From positions 62,001 through 126,000 of the forward strand of contig BDSI01000205.1 in the NCBI GenBank assembly GCA_003117195.1: a stretch of 64,000 bases of DNA, read 5' to 3'. The position numbers were made by a program, and so were the translations under genes. The DNA comes from Eudorina sp. 2006-703-Eu-15. Its lineage: Eukaryota > Chlorophyta > Chlorophyceae > Chlamydomonadales > Volvocaceae. Each line of letters begins with the position of its first letter. The first letter of the stretch is position 1. The notes under the pieces are model-generated. The model did no database searches and was not told the origin of the DNA. It was given only the letters and a program-made list of their open reading frames with translations. This document shows, one piece after another, positions 42,681-54,402 of this stretch.

Positions 42681-45600
42681 GAGGACTGGACCGTCTAGGT
42701 TCGAGGGCGGTTGTCGCGGCGCCAGCTGCTGATGCGGATACCGTCCGAGATCTTCGCTGCTGCTGCTGATACTGATACTGGCCTTGCTGGTGGTCTCGCT
42801 GCTGATACTTGCCTTGCTGGTGGTCTCGCTGCTGATCCTGTTGCGGCCGAGGATGCTGCTGTGGATGCTGCTACCGGTCCAGCACGTGGTGGAGGAGGAG
42901 GTGGCGGGGTAGGGGCAGGTGGTGAGGGCAGCGGGGGAGGAGGAGGTGGCGGGGTAGGGGCGGGTGGTGGGGTTGGAGGGGGAGGTGGAGGGAGAGGGAG
43001 AGGGGCAAGTGGTGGGTGTGGAGGTGGAGGGACTCTCGGGGGGAAGGATGGGGACGGGGAAGGGGTGGCGGGTATGGGTGTGGCCCGCCAAGGGGGAGCA
43101 TGCCGTTCTGAGGCCCTGCCCCTGCCAATTCACCGGCGGTGGACGTCCTCGCCCGGCTGAGGCCCTATCGGACAGCGAGGTGGTGGCGTGGAGGTCGGAC
43201 GGCGAGGCGGACGGCGAGGCGGAGGGGGCAGCGGAGGGGGCGGCGGAGGGGCGGCGGAGGGGAGGGGGAGGGGCAGGCGATGATGGCGCGAGATCTCCCC
43301 GCGGCGCGCATGTCACTGCACATGGTTGACGATGCAGCGCACGGGGAATGGCGCCCCATGGCTGCAACGTCTGCGGCTATCGGTAGAGCTATCTGCGCTG
43401 CTCCCGCGGCCGTGTTGGCGGTGCGCCTGCTGATGTGGTGAGTAGAAGCAGCGCTGGAGGAGGAGCACCTGGAATCGGCGGACCTAGGCGCCCAGAGATT
43501 GGGGTTGTGCGGGGCGGGGTCGCTGGATGTCCGGGGGATGGCTCCTAGGGTCTCGGTCGGCTGCCGTGGCTGGAGTCCGGGCCGGAAGACGGCCGACAGC
43601 GGCATGAACACGTGCTTGAGTTCAGGTTACGAACGACAAAATATAATGTATTGTCGGTTACGTTGAATGGTGACGAAGTGTCGCTGTCGCTGCCACTCCG
43701 CGCTACGAACGCCTCTCCAGCCAGACTGAGTGCGTTGGTTAGACGAGTCGGTTACTTGTCACGCCAAAAGGTCAAAGCGGTGACGTCGTTATCCTATCTA
43801 TTACTAGATGCAGGTGAAAGATCGATAAAAAAAAGTGGCTCGTTGAAAGCGGATGTAGGTTGAAGTTTCAAGCGGCTAATCTGACTCACATCTAAAAAAC
43901 CGTCGTCATAACAAGTCGGCGTCTTCCATGGATAATATATCCAGCGAATTATATGAAGCTATAAGAGGTGATTGTAGAATGTTTTCCGCCTGCCACGGTC
44001 GTTTCTGGGCCGATTGGTGGGGCACCAGGTGCTTCTAGGTACATAACGCAGTCTAGTTGATACTTGGTGTAGAATCAACTTTTCGATGGATGAAAATTAG
44101 GCCATGGTAAAAATCAGAGGTCGTTGTTGCCGTGATGCGGAATGACCGCCCACCGGTACGCCGCTACGGGCGCCCTTCCGAGGCATGCATGTCCCTTTTA
44201 CAAAGCCCAAATTGTAACAATGTCATAAGGGTGAGCTCACATATATTATAATTCTTGTAAGCGGCATAAATGTGCAGTATCGCAGCAGCAGGAGACTCAG
44301 TCATACAATCCCTCAACATGGCAACCGGGAACGAATTCGCGCAAGTCGGACGTTCCTTGCACACTGCGGTTAGCGTTTTATCAATATCCGCATGGAATTC
44401 GACCCTGCATAAAATAAAGCAAAGGCAAGCGCCGCAACATGAAGCGACGGCAAGCCCCGGAGAAGCCTTCCAAAAAAGCCAATGAACGCTTGGCAGACGA
44501 TAGAAAAGATATCTATCAACTTAACACGTACAAACAGATGCCGGGTTCAGATGCAAACAGCCAAGACTGCGTAAATGCACATACACACCCAGACCGGCAG
44601 ATGTCCTCGGTCACCGCCGTACGACGCACGGCGCATCCGCACGAAGTCCCTTTGTGTGGTTCGTCCAGGGACGGCGGCTTCTCTCTTGGCGGGATCCTTT
44701 ACTCCCCCTAGGCAGCAGCGTGGGTCACGCAAGCCGGCGAGCGCCAACGCACTGCACCAACCAACACGCAGCGCCGCCGAAATTCACTGAGCAGTCAGTG
44801 TGAAAGAAACTGAGCCGCGAAAACCGAGCAGTGTGTGCGGCCCCTTCCCCCACGGCCCCCTCACCGATCCTTATTGCTGCTATGGTACCCGGGACCCCCA
44901 CGACGCCCAACAGCCGCACCCACACACCCACACCTCGCGCCGTCCCAAGCGGCCGCGACGGCTATATCTGCCGCTGTCCCAACGGCCCCCGAACTGCTTC
45001 CCCCTCTCCCTCTCCCCCCTGGGAGAGCGGGCGGGTGGGCGGGCGAGGTGTGTAAGGTGCGCCTATGACGAGGTGTCTAAGGTACGCCTATGGCTGGCTC
45101 CTAGAGCAAGGGGCAGAGGGGGCGCCGACGGGGGGGAGCGAAGGAGGTGAGGGAGCAGACCGCAGCACGCCGCGTGCGCGTCGTCAGTTCTGGCCGGCCG
45201 GCGGCCGCGCGAACTGGCCTCGTCGTCGTCAACGTAGTTCGTCTTCGAACGAACGAGCGGACGGCTAGATGTGTGACGCTACGGAAAGCAGCTGGCGCAC
45301 CCGCCCAGCCAGCCAGCCAGCCACACGCACTGCCGGCTTGACATCCGCGCAGCTCCGTTACCCAGTCAACCTACACGCACACGCACACCCCCCTTCGCTC
45401 CCAACTGTTCGGCAGGCTTTGCAACTCTAGATGACCCCGGTGGAATTCGCCGAGGGGGAGCCCGCCCATCCCCCCCAGGAGCAGGAGGAGCAGGGGGAGC
45501 TGGGGAAAGATAACAAGATGGCACCCCGTACGGCACCACAACCGCTCGTGCCTGCCACCCCTGAACCCCCTGATGGGGAGGCGGGACCAACCCGGTCGTC

Positions 45601-46438
45601 TATCAGGAATTCACGATAATCTGAGTTTCATGTTTCATCACATGACCAGGCTTATCAACCCACCCACTGAATAGATTTATCAACCCATTCACCCACTCAC
45701 TCATTTCCGCTGTTCGGGTGCTCCATCATGCGCTCCTCCTTCCTTCGGTCAGAGGGTCTTCGGCGAGTGAATCGCGCCCGGCCTGCCTGCGCCCACGTAC
45801 GACGCACGTGTACAACCGCACACGTACAACCGCACACGTGCGCCACGACCCCACTACTGTGACGCGAAACCTCATCGACGCCGTCCTGCTGCCGTGCCTC
45901 GGGCGCCCGCACGGACCCGCACCCGCTCCCCCATCCCGACGCTTGTCCCACCCACACACAACAGAGACACGTCGTACGTCTTGCGCTGCGTGTACGGCAT
46001 GCGTGTGTGCAAGGCATGTGTACGGAATGTGTGCGTGCGCACTTTATTTCGACGGACGCTTTGTGTTTGGTGCTGTGATGGGGGTGTGTGTCTGTGCACT
46101 GCGCGCCCAGTGTGCGAGTTGTGCGTGCATGTCTGTGTGTGTGTGTGTTATCAAGGAGAAAAGCTGAGCCGCGAATAAGCAGACCCGTGTCCAGCAATGC
46201 AACCGACGACTGAGACCGAGACCAGAGTCACCAATATGCCAGGGCGAAGTATGTCGACCATAAGGAGTCCCAAGGCGGTGTAGGCCGTGATGCTGCAGCG
46301 CCCCGTAGCGTTGTCGAGCGCCGGTGGGCGCCGGGACGCCAGCAGAAGCAGCGGCTATGACGTCGTAGGCTAATGCAGACGAAAACTCTACTAAGCTACC
46401 TACTGATCCTAAGGTGCAGCAAAAGCAAGGGCGTATGC

Positions 46439-46439
<1 letters not shown>

Positions 46440-46472
<33 letters not shown>
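46440..46472. repeat. GT dinucleotide repeat
   Basis: About 16 GT units. Confidence 0.95.
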
Positions 46473-46475
<3 letters not shown>

Positions 46476-46728
46476 ATGAGAAACCCGCCCAGAACCGCCC
46501 GTGTGTGTATGTGAGTGTGTGGCGTGGGGCTCCGGTGGGGTGCCACAACCGTGGGTGCGTGTGTCTGTGGTGTTCATGGAACAGCGATGTCAGTGTGTTT
46601 GGCGAGCCAACCCACCCGACCCAACACCCGATCGTGGATGTGTATGTGTGTATGCATATGTGTAACTTGGTGGCAAGGGGAGGTGCGAGGAGGCCTGCAC
46701 GCCGCGACATTGCCGCCGTGTGATTGCC

Positions 46729-46730
<2 letters not shown>

Positions 46731-46805
<75 letters not shown>
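46731..46805. repeat. AC dinucleotide repeat
   Basis: About 37 AC units. Confidence 0.95.
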
Positions 46806-46807
<2 letters not shown>

Positions 46808-46859
46808 CCGCGAGCGGGCGGCCTGCCTGCCTGCCGGGATCCACCCCTCCTTTTCTTCG

Positions 46860-47140
46860 CCCCGCGGCATCCTCCTCCTCCGCCCATTCCTCCTCCTCCT
46901 TGCATTCCTCCTCCTCCTCCTCCGCCCATTCCTCCTCCTTGCATTCCTCCTCCTCCTCCTCCGCCCATTCCTCCTCCTTCCAATTTCCTCCTTCCATTCC
47001 TCCTTCCTCCATTCCTCCTCCTCCTCCCACTCCTCCCTCCATTCCTCCTCCTCCACCCATCCCGCCTCCTCCGCCTCCTCCGCCTCCTCCGCCTCCTCCG
47101 CCTCCTCCACCTCCTCCGCCTCCCCTGCCTCCAATTGCCA
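46860..47140. repeat. CTC/CTCCGC trinucleotide-rich tract
   Basis: Imperfect blocks of TCCTCC and CCGCCT with larger ~36-bp repeats of GCCCATTCCTCCTCC. It opens frames on both strands and is not treated as coding. Confidence 0.8.
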
Positions 47141-48486
47141 TCCTCCAGGCTCACGTTGAACGGTAGCTGCGGGGTGTCCCCCCCCCCGGGGAGGGGGGCC
47201 CTACCTCACCATCACACACGAGCGTGCAGCTATGCGGCTATGAAAGCGACGGAGCGACTCGGGAAGCGAAAGCGACCCAAAATCCGCAGCTCCGTCGGCA
47301 GTACGGACAGCAATACAGTACGTGCGGCAATGTACCATGACAACGCGCGTCATTGTGTACGACCCAATGTATCAATGCGATGGCATGCGCACTGGGAGAC
47401 ACGTGCGTGGTAATAACGGTAACGGTAACGGCAACAGAACTCGCGCGCAGCGGCGGCCCAAGTTTGCGGGCTCAGGAGCAACGATCGAGACAACGGCTCC
47501 GTCCACCTTGTAACGGTCACATTATGATCAAGTCGGCTGTCACCGATGACCCGCGGGGTCCGCTGTAACATCCTTAATATTAATCAAGTCAACGACAAGA
47601 CGGCAACGACAAGACGGCAACGACACAGCAACGGCACAGCAACGCAACGCAAGGCGCAGTGTGTGGCGGCGGGGTGGGGTTTCGGCTGTCACCCCTGACC
47701 TGCACTGTCAGCTTTACGGATAGGCGACACGACTCATTCAGCGCCACCCCACCCCACCCCACCCCACCCCTAGCAAACCTGCGGCGGTGCATTCTTCAAC
47801 AGCAACGATGCGCAGACAACAGCATCGCGCAGCAGAGAACGAGACACCTTCGCTTCCCGGTACGACAGGCGGATACAAAATAATTATTTTTTCGTCCAGG
47901 TCAACTGCGGTCGCCGAGGCAGACCCAGGTGATGACCCCCCTTCTTACATGTCGTACATGCCGTACATGGAAGGTTGTACAGTCATCCGTACTTGCTGAC
48001 AGGTGACGCCGTGCGTCGCTACCCGCGCTGGCCCCTGCCATCCATCCCATCCGATCTCCTCCCAACACGGCCCATGTCGGGATGTGAGCTCCTCCCCCCG
48101 CACCAGCCACCGCCCGCAACGCCCGCGATGGCCCAACGGCCAACCACCAACCCCCATCACGATCAGTCGGTCACAACCGACACACAGCGACACAATTACC
48201 AAGCCCTAACACGGCAGAGCCTTCGCGACCCGGCCCAACTTCCAACGGTTGATCTAACGGTTGATCCAACGGTGGGGTGCGCCACCGTTCCCGGCGGGGA
48301 CCCGACAGTCCCGGGGAGTAAACCGCGGTACGACATACACAACAAATGCGCGCGGGCCAACCCCATCTTCTCCCACAAGCCCGCCGGTTTCCCATCTCCC
48401 CGCCTCCGCCGCCTCCGCCGCCTCCGCCGCCACCACGGCGGCCATATGACACCCCGCTGACAACAGCCTCTCGTGACCACAGCCTC

Positions 48487-48673
48487 TCAGCGGTTCGCAC
48501 CGCGCAGGAGCAGTAGATTCCCCGGCAGCGACTGCCGCAGCACCGGTGCGCGACCCGCCCCTGGCCCCGCCCCCGCCCCTGCCGTGTAATAATCTCCTAC
48601 ATCCCCTCCACCAGCTCCTCCACCACCGCCGCCGCCTCCTACGCCCCCGGGCAGATGCAACTCCTGCTGTTGC

Positions 48674-48736
<63 letters not shown>

Positions 48737-50910
48737 GCGAACAACGACAGCAGCTGTGACGGCAGCTGCGGCACCGACTGCCGCAGCGCCGTCGCCGCCG
48801 GCGCCGCCGCCTCGCGGCCCCCCACCGGCCTCTCGTTCCGGTGCAGCCACATCTGAAGCGCCTCCGACTCCCCACTCAGCCGCGCGCTCCGATTCAGCGA
48901 CTGACAGCCCGCGGGCCCCCAAAGGAACGGCATCGCCTTCGGCGACGGATCACCCCCGGCCGCCGCCGCCGCCGCCGTCGGCGACAGCGGCTCCTCACTT
49001 AAAACCAGCGGCGGCGGCCGTCGCCGCGCGCCGCCGACGGCGGCGCCCGCCGGTCCGAAACGGGTCACCTCCGTCAGCTCGTCCAACGGGTCCAGCGGCG
49101 TCAGCGGTACGGCACCGCCGACGGCGGCGCGGCGGCTGTGGTTCCGCACCCACGCCTCCAAGCTGTCGCCCGGCGCTGCCGCCGCAAACGGTCGTGCGAC
49201 GTCCCGTGGGCCGCCACCGCCGCAGCCGCCGCCAGCCGCCGGCCTGGCGGCGCCTCCGGCGCCGCTGACGCGCCTCGCGTTGGCAAGCGCCGCCGCCGCC
49301 GAGGCTCGGAGCATGGCGGCGGTCAGCGGCTGCCCGAACTCGCCCTCGGGCGCCTCCGCCTCCGCGTTCGCTGCCAGGGACGCCAATGCCGGGCCGCCGG
49401 GGTAGCCGCGCCGTCCCGGCACGCCACCGCCCAGGCTATGAAACTTGGTCAGGAGGCGACTCGGCGGCAGCGGCTCCGCCGCCGCCGCCGCCTCCAGCTG
49501 ACTTTGTGGTGGACCCTCCACTCGCAGCTCTGGAAGCTGCCGAGGCGGCAGCGGCGGTGGCGACGGAGGTTCCGTCGCCTTTTGCCCGGACTCCGCCTCG
49601 AGATGGGCCACCTGCACCCCGGGTTCGAGTCCCATGGATCGCATTCGCAGCAGCTCCCGCGCCACCATCTTGCGCGCCTGAAGCTCGTCCAGCTGCACCC
49701 ACTCGCCGCCGCCGCCGCCGGCCTCGGCCCCGGCGGCGCCGCCGCTGCCGTCGCCGCCGCCGCCGTCGCCGCCGTCGCCGCCGCCGCCGCCGCCGCCTTC
49801 CTGGCAGTCGGCATCGGCCACGTCGTTGTCATCCGCCCCGGAAGCGTTGCCGACAGTGCCGCGGAGGCTGTTGGCGATACTCGTCATGTAGTCCTCCAAA
49901 GACGTTGAGGAGGAGGAGGAGGAGGAAGAGGAGAGGGAGGCGGCGGCGGCGGCGGCGGCGGAAGAGGCGGTCCCGTGGGGCGCGGGCCTGTCTGGGGCCG
50001 ATTGACCCGTCTGCCAGTCCTCCTCCGCCACCGGCGGCGGGGGCGGCGGCGGCGCCAGGCGGGAGATGTCGCCGATGACGGTGCCGCGCCTCGACGCCGC
50101 CGCGGCGACGGCGACGGCGGCGTCAGCGGCGGCGGCGGTCGCGGCGGCGGCCTCCGTGTGATCGTGGATGGCCTGCTGGACGGTAAGTCGCCAACGGGAG
50201 GATTGGGAGCCGGCGGTGGCGTATCCGCGTGACGACGCCGCCGCCGCGCTGCCGCCGCCGCCGCTGGCGGCGGCGTCGGCGTCGCCGTCCATGGAGGCGG
50301 ACTGTAGTCCCCCGGTCGTGATACGCCGGTGGCTTCGACCCAGCGGCGAATCTGCCGCCGCCACCGCCGCCGCTGACTTCACCGTTGGCGAGCCAAGCAC
50401 CTCCCGCAGCAGCCCCGGGGCCGCCGGCGCCGTCAAGCGCTCGGCCTCGCCGTACAGTGGGTTGCCGATGCCGTCGTCGTCGGGTTCCCCCGGGCCGCCG
50501 ACGCCGACGCCGGCCGCGAGTTTGCTACTAGCACGGCCCCCTGTCGTACGTCGCCGCCCAAGTAGCTCCAGTCCCGACGGCGACGCCGGCTGCGACAGCG
50601 TCGCCGGCGGCGGCGGCGCCGCCGCCGCCGCGTCGTCGGCGCGGGAATGCTTGAATGATCTGACGCCTCGGAGAGGCAAACGTGACACCGGTGTAAGCTG
50701 GTCGCCTTGATGCCCGACGGACAACGGCGGCAGGGGAAGTACGGCGTTACGGGGCGTCGTACGGCCGCCGAGCGACGTCGGCCCGGAGCCTGGGCCTGAG
50801 CTGGCCCGCGGACTGCCGCCGCCGCTGCCGCTGCCGCCGCCGGCGTTGCCGGCGGCGCTGCGGGACATCTGCTTGGTCATGATCCGGTGCACAAGCGACT
50901 GCCGTACCCC

Positions 50911-50942
<32 letters not shown>

Positions 50943-53900
50943 CGGAACCCGGTGACGTCAGAGTGGGCGTGCCGTTCGCCGACACGGCCAACGCGCGACC
51001 GCTGACGCCGCTGGCTGCTGAGCTGGGCGCGACGCTGGACGTGTCAACCGACAGGAGCGCGTTCGGGCCCACTGCCGTACCTAGCCGGGAATGCTGAACC
51101 GACATGAACCTCAGCAAGTTCCTGCCGCTGACCAGTCCCCCCCCGCCGCCGCCGCCGCCACCGCCGCCGTTGAACTCGGCCGAAGCGGTCGAGGCCTCCC
51201 CGCCAGCCTGAGGCGAATCCGGGATCCAGCCCAAGCCGCCGCCGGACGCCGCGCCGCTGCCGCCGCCGCCGGCGGGGACACCCACGGCGGCGACGCCGAC
51301 GGCCCGCCCGCCGGCGCCGCCAGGCCACCGCCCCGATGGGCTCGCAGCCGCCGGCGACATGGCGCGACTGCCCGATGATGCCACGACACCCCGCGCAAGG
51401 GACGACACGACGTCCGCCGTTGCCGTACCTACCGCCGGCGTGTCGCCGACGTCCACGCCTTCGCCGGGGGCCCGATCGCGCCTGCCGTACTGCCCGCTGC
51501 CGACGGCGCCGACCTGGGCAGCGCCGTCGACCGCATCCCCATCCGCCGGCGCCGCCGCCGCCGCATCCACGGGGTCGGCATCGACGCCACCGGCCGCGCC
51601 GGCGGCGGCGGCGGCGGCGGCGGTGAGCTCCAGGGTGGCGGCCCCGAGGCGCGCGCTGCCGACCTTGATCAGCTGCGGCTCCGCCTCCACCACAACGCGG
51701 CGCTTGCTGCTGCCGGACTTGAGGATGGATTTCTGCGGCCGGGTCGGGTCGGGTCGGGTCGGGTCGGGGCACGAACGAGGGTGGTGTACAAAAAACTGAC
51801 AGGCACGGATGAGCCCTTGTGGACTGCCCGCGAGGGGGGAATGACGGGGGCCTCCGTCCAACGGCCTGACGCATCCCAGGACCAGGTTGCTCAGTGCCTG
51901 TCGCCGGCCCAGCTGGGTGCGTCTGAGCGTTTTCCTTCCAATCCATCCCTGGACCTCGTGGCTCAGTATCTGTCGCCGGGCTGGGTATGTATCTCATCCC
52001 TGGACCTCATGGCCCGCGGATACGGATACGAAGGGCGAACTCGTGCGGGGTGGCGGATACCTCGAGGGCACCACCACCCACAACAGCAGCAGCCAGGAAT
52101 CGACCTCCCCAATTCGAAGGGACACAATAACCGCGGGACCGCGTCCAGCGCAGTCGGAGGCGGCAGGCGGCTCGCCCTCCCAGCTGCCGCCGGCTGCTGC
52201 TGCTGCCCTTGGCATGTTGTGGCTATCGAGTGTGGCAGCAGCCCCCTTCGTAGGGGTCATCCCTTCACCCCGCCTACATACAGACCTATGGGATACCCAA
52301 ACCGATCCCAAGCAGCAAACCCACCGACCGGCCCCCCCAACCCCACCGGCCGGCCCCCCCGGCCCCACCCACTTGCGGCTGCTGGGACAGCATGAGCTGC
52401 AGTTTCCGACTGCTTCGGGACGTCAGCTGCTGCTGCTGGGCCGGGCTGCCGCCCTCGCCACCGGCGGCGGCGGCGGCCCCTCCCAGCCCCGGCGAGGAGG
52501 GGGCCCCGCCGGGGATTACCCCGCCACCGCCACCGCCACCGCCGACCGCCACGACGGGCGAGGAGGTCACCGCCTGCCTGGAGCTGCGGACCATCAGGGT
52601 ATCCGACAGGGCCTTGGACAGCCGCCGCGACGCGCTCTTGCGGAGTTGCTGCGGAGAGGCGGGCGGCGTGGTGGGCGGGGTGGCGGGCGGGGTTCGGGTC
52701 AACGACGGTGTCGGGGTAGCGTTTCTTGACTCCAGGGGCACACGCGTCGTGCCAGAACTGTCGCGCCAGAACTGGGCTAATACGTAGTCTTTTGGTCAGC
52801 ACCGTACATGTACATACAGCGTGGTGCGTTACAAGCAAATGCCTGCCCCGGGAAAATCTCGTGGACCCGCGGGTCGCGCCGCGCCGCCCCTCTCCTCCCC
52901 TCTTGCCTTCGCAGCAGCGCAGTTTCCTGTACCCCTCCCTTCGCCGCCCCTTTCCTTCCTTCCCCTTCCCATTTCACTCCATTTCCTCCCTCGTCCTCCC
53001 CATCCCCTAGCTCCCCTCCTCACCCTCCTCACCTCCGCCCAACCCTCCTCACCTTGCGCTGCTTCGCCGCAATGACCGCCAGGTCGTCTTGGCCCTTGTA
53101 CCCGGCGGCAAAGGGCTCCGAGGAGCGCCCGCCGAAGAAACATAGCAGGCCCCGAAACCAGCCGCGTCGCTGGCCGCCAGCGCCAACGCCGCTGTCGCTG
53201 CCGCCGCCGCCAGCGACTCCGCGGTCGTGATGGGCGAAGGAGCGCGCCCCGAAAGCGTTGGCGCCGGTGACGTCATCGTACGGCGCCAGCACGTGGCTGG
53301 CGGTGCTCCCGACGGAGCCCGACTCGCTGTGAGCGCCGATGCCGCCGCCGCCGCCACCGCCGCCGGCGCTGACCTGTCGCCGGAATGACGGCGACATTCT
53401 GACGCCGGAGGCGGCGCCGCCGCCGCCCTCGCCGCCGCCGCCGCTCATCTGCCGCCGGAACGACGGTGAGATGCCGCCGCCGCCGCCATTGCCGCCGCTA
53501 CTGCGTGTCCCGGCGGCGGCGGCGGCGGCAGCGGAGGCGGCGGCGAGCGTCTGTCCCCGCATGCTGCTGCTCATCAGCAGGCCACCGCCGTTGGACGAGT
53601 ACCGCCGACTGCCGTTGGGCGCGAGTCCGCCAAACACGGGAGGAAGCTGTGTGCAGCTGCCGAACATGGTGCCGGCGTCGAGCAGCGGCGGCGGCGGCGG
53701 CAACATCTGTGGCGGCGGCTGCGGCGGCGGCGGCGGAGCCGGCGTTCGACCCGGCGACGACGACGACATGTTCCGTACAAGGCGAGACAACTGGGGGGGT
53801 GCGCGCGCGCCGGGCGGCGGCGGCGGCGGCGGCCGTGCAGCGGCTATGCCGGGGTCCGATGCACGTACTGGCGACCCAGGCCCTAGCCGGCTGGACGGCG

Positions 53901-54402
53901 GATGAAGAGGGACCCCCTCCGACGGCAGGCCGCCTCCGCCGCCTCCGCTGCCATCGATGCCGCCCTCGCAGGCGTCAGCCGTGGCAACGACGGCAGCTAC
54001 AGCCGCCGCTGCGGCCTGCTGGTACTGCGCAAGAACAGCGCGGGGGACGCCCAGGGCCCCGCGGCCGCCGCCGGCACCGCCGCCGCCGTCAAGGGACGCG
54101 GCGTTGGCGCCGGGGAGGGCCCCAGTGGGGCCTGGCAAGCACGTGGGGGTGGGGACCTGCGAGGGTGAGGGCCCGCCGGGTCCTGCGGGCGAGCCGGGCA
54201 GGTCCATGCAGCCCACTGGTTCGTTGGCTGCTGTGAGGCCGCTGGGGAAGCCGCTGAGGGCGTTGAGTCGCAGCCTGCCGTCGGGGGACGGCGCGAGGGC
54301 TGGGACGCTGCTCCCGGGGTCCGAGGGTGGCTCCAGGGTGGCGCTGTTGTCCGCCAGCGCGACCATGCTCGCGGCGCCAACAGCAGCAGCAGCAGCAGCC
54401 GA
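48487..54402 (-). CDS. Very large low-complexity protein with poly-Gln tract, unrecognised
   Basis: Three exons join in phase 0: 54402-53053, 52771-52373 and 51732-48487 (acceptors CTGCAG, GCCCAG, GCCGCAG; donors AAG/GTGAGG and CAA/GTGGGT), giving about 1,660 residues. The first ATG in frame is at 54366, but the exon seems to begin at an acceptor, so more may lie upstream. The chain is dominated by Gly, Ala, Pro and Ser runs. Recognisable islands: two S-P-S-F-R-R-Q motifs (before 53360), a basic/hydrophobic R-G-W-F-R-G-L-L-C-F-F segment, L-R-K-S-A-S-R-R-L-S-K (kinase-site-like), K-S-I-L-K-S-G-S-S-K-R-R, and ~20 Gln near the C-terminus. No enzyme domain is recognised. Large Ala/Gly-rich scaffold or signalling proteins of this kind are common in volvocine algae. 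Function unknown. Confidence 0.7.
48674..48736 (-). repeat. CAG (poly-Gln) trinucleotide repeat in coding sequence
   Basis: About 20 CAG codons in the sense strand, followed by R-Q-Q-Q-E-L. The frame is the large protein's. Confidence 0.95.

Larger units (their letters stand above)
42681..48486. other. Long repeat-rich stretch, no gene supported
   Basis: Contents: tandem ~30-bp GCTGCTGATAC...GGTGGTCTCG units at 42764-42838; GGAGG/GGCGG runs at 42890-43280; an 84-codon plus frame at 43612-43863 without a recognisable domain; a GT microsatellite (46440-46472); an AC microsatellite (46731-46805); CTC-rich trinucleotide sequence at 46860-47140. Long frames here follow repeat composition. A short GGGGTCCGCTGTAAC match to the LINE terminus occurs near 47553. 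Confidence 0.4.

Noticed and set aside
46396..47413. His-Thr, Pro/Ser and Gly/Glu-rich frames on both strands
   Set aside because: Derived from AC and CTC repeats.
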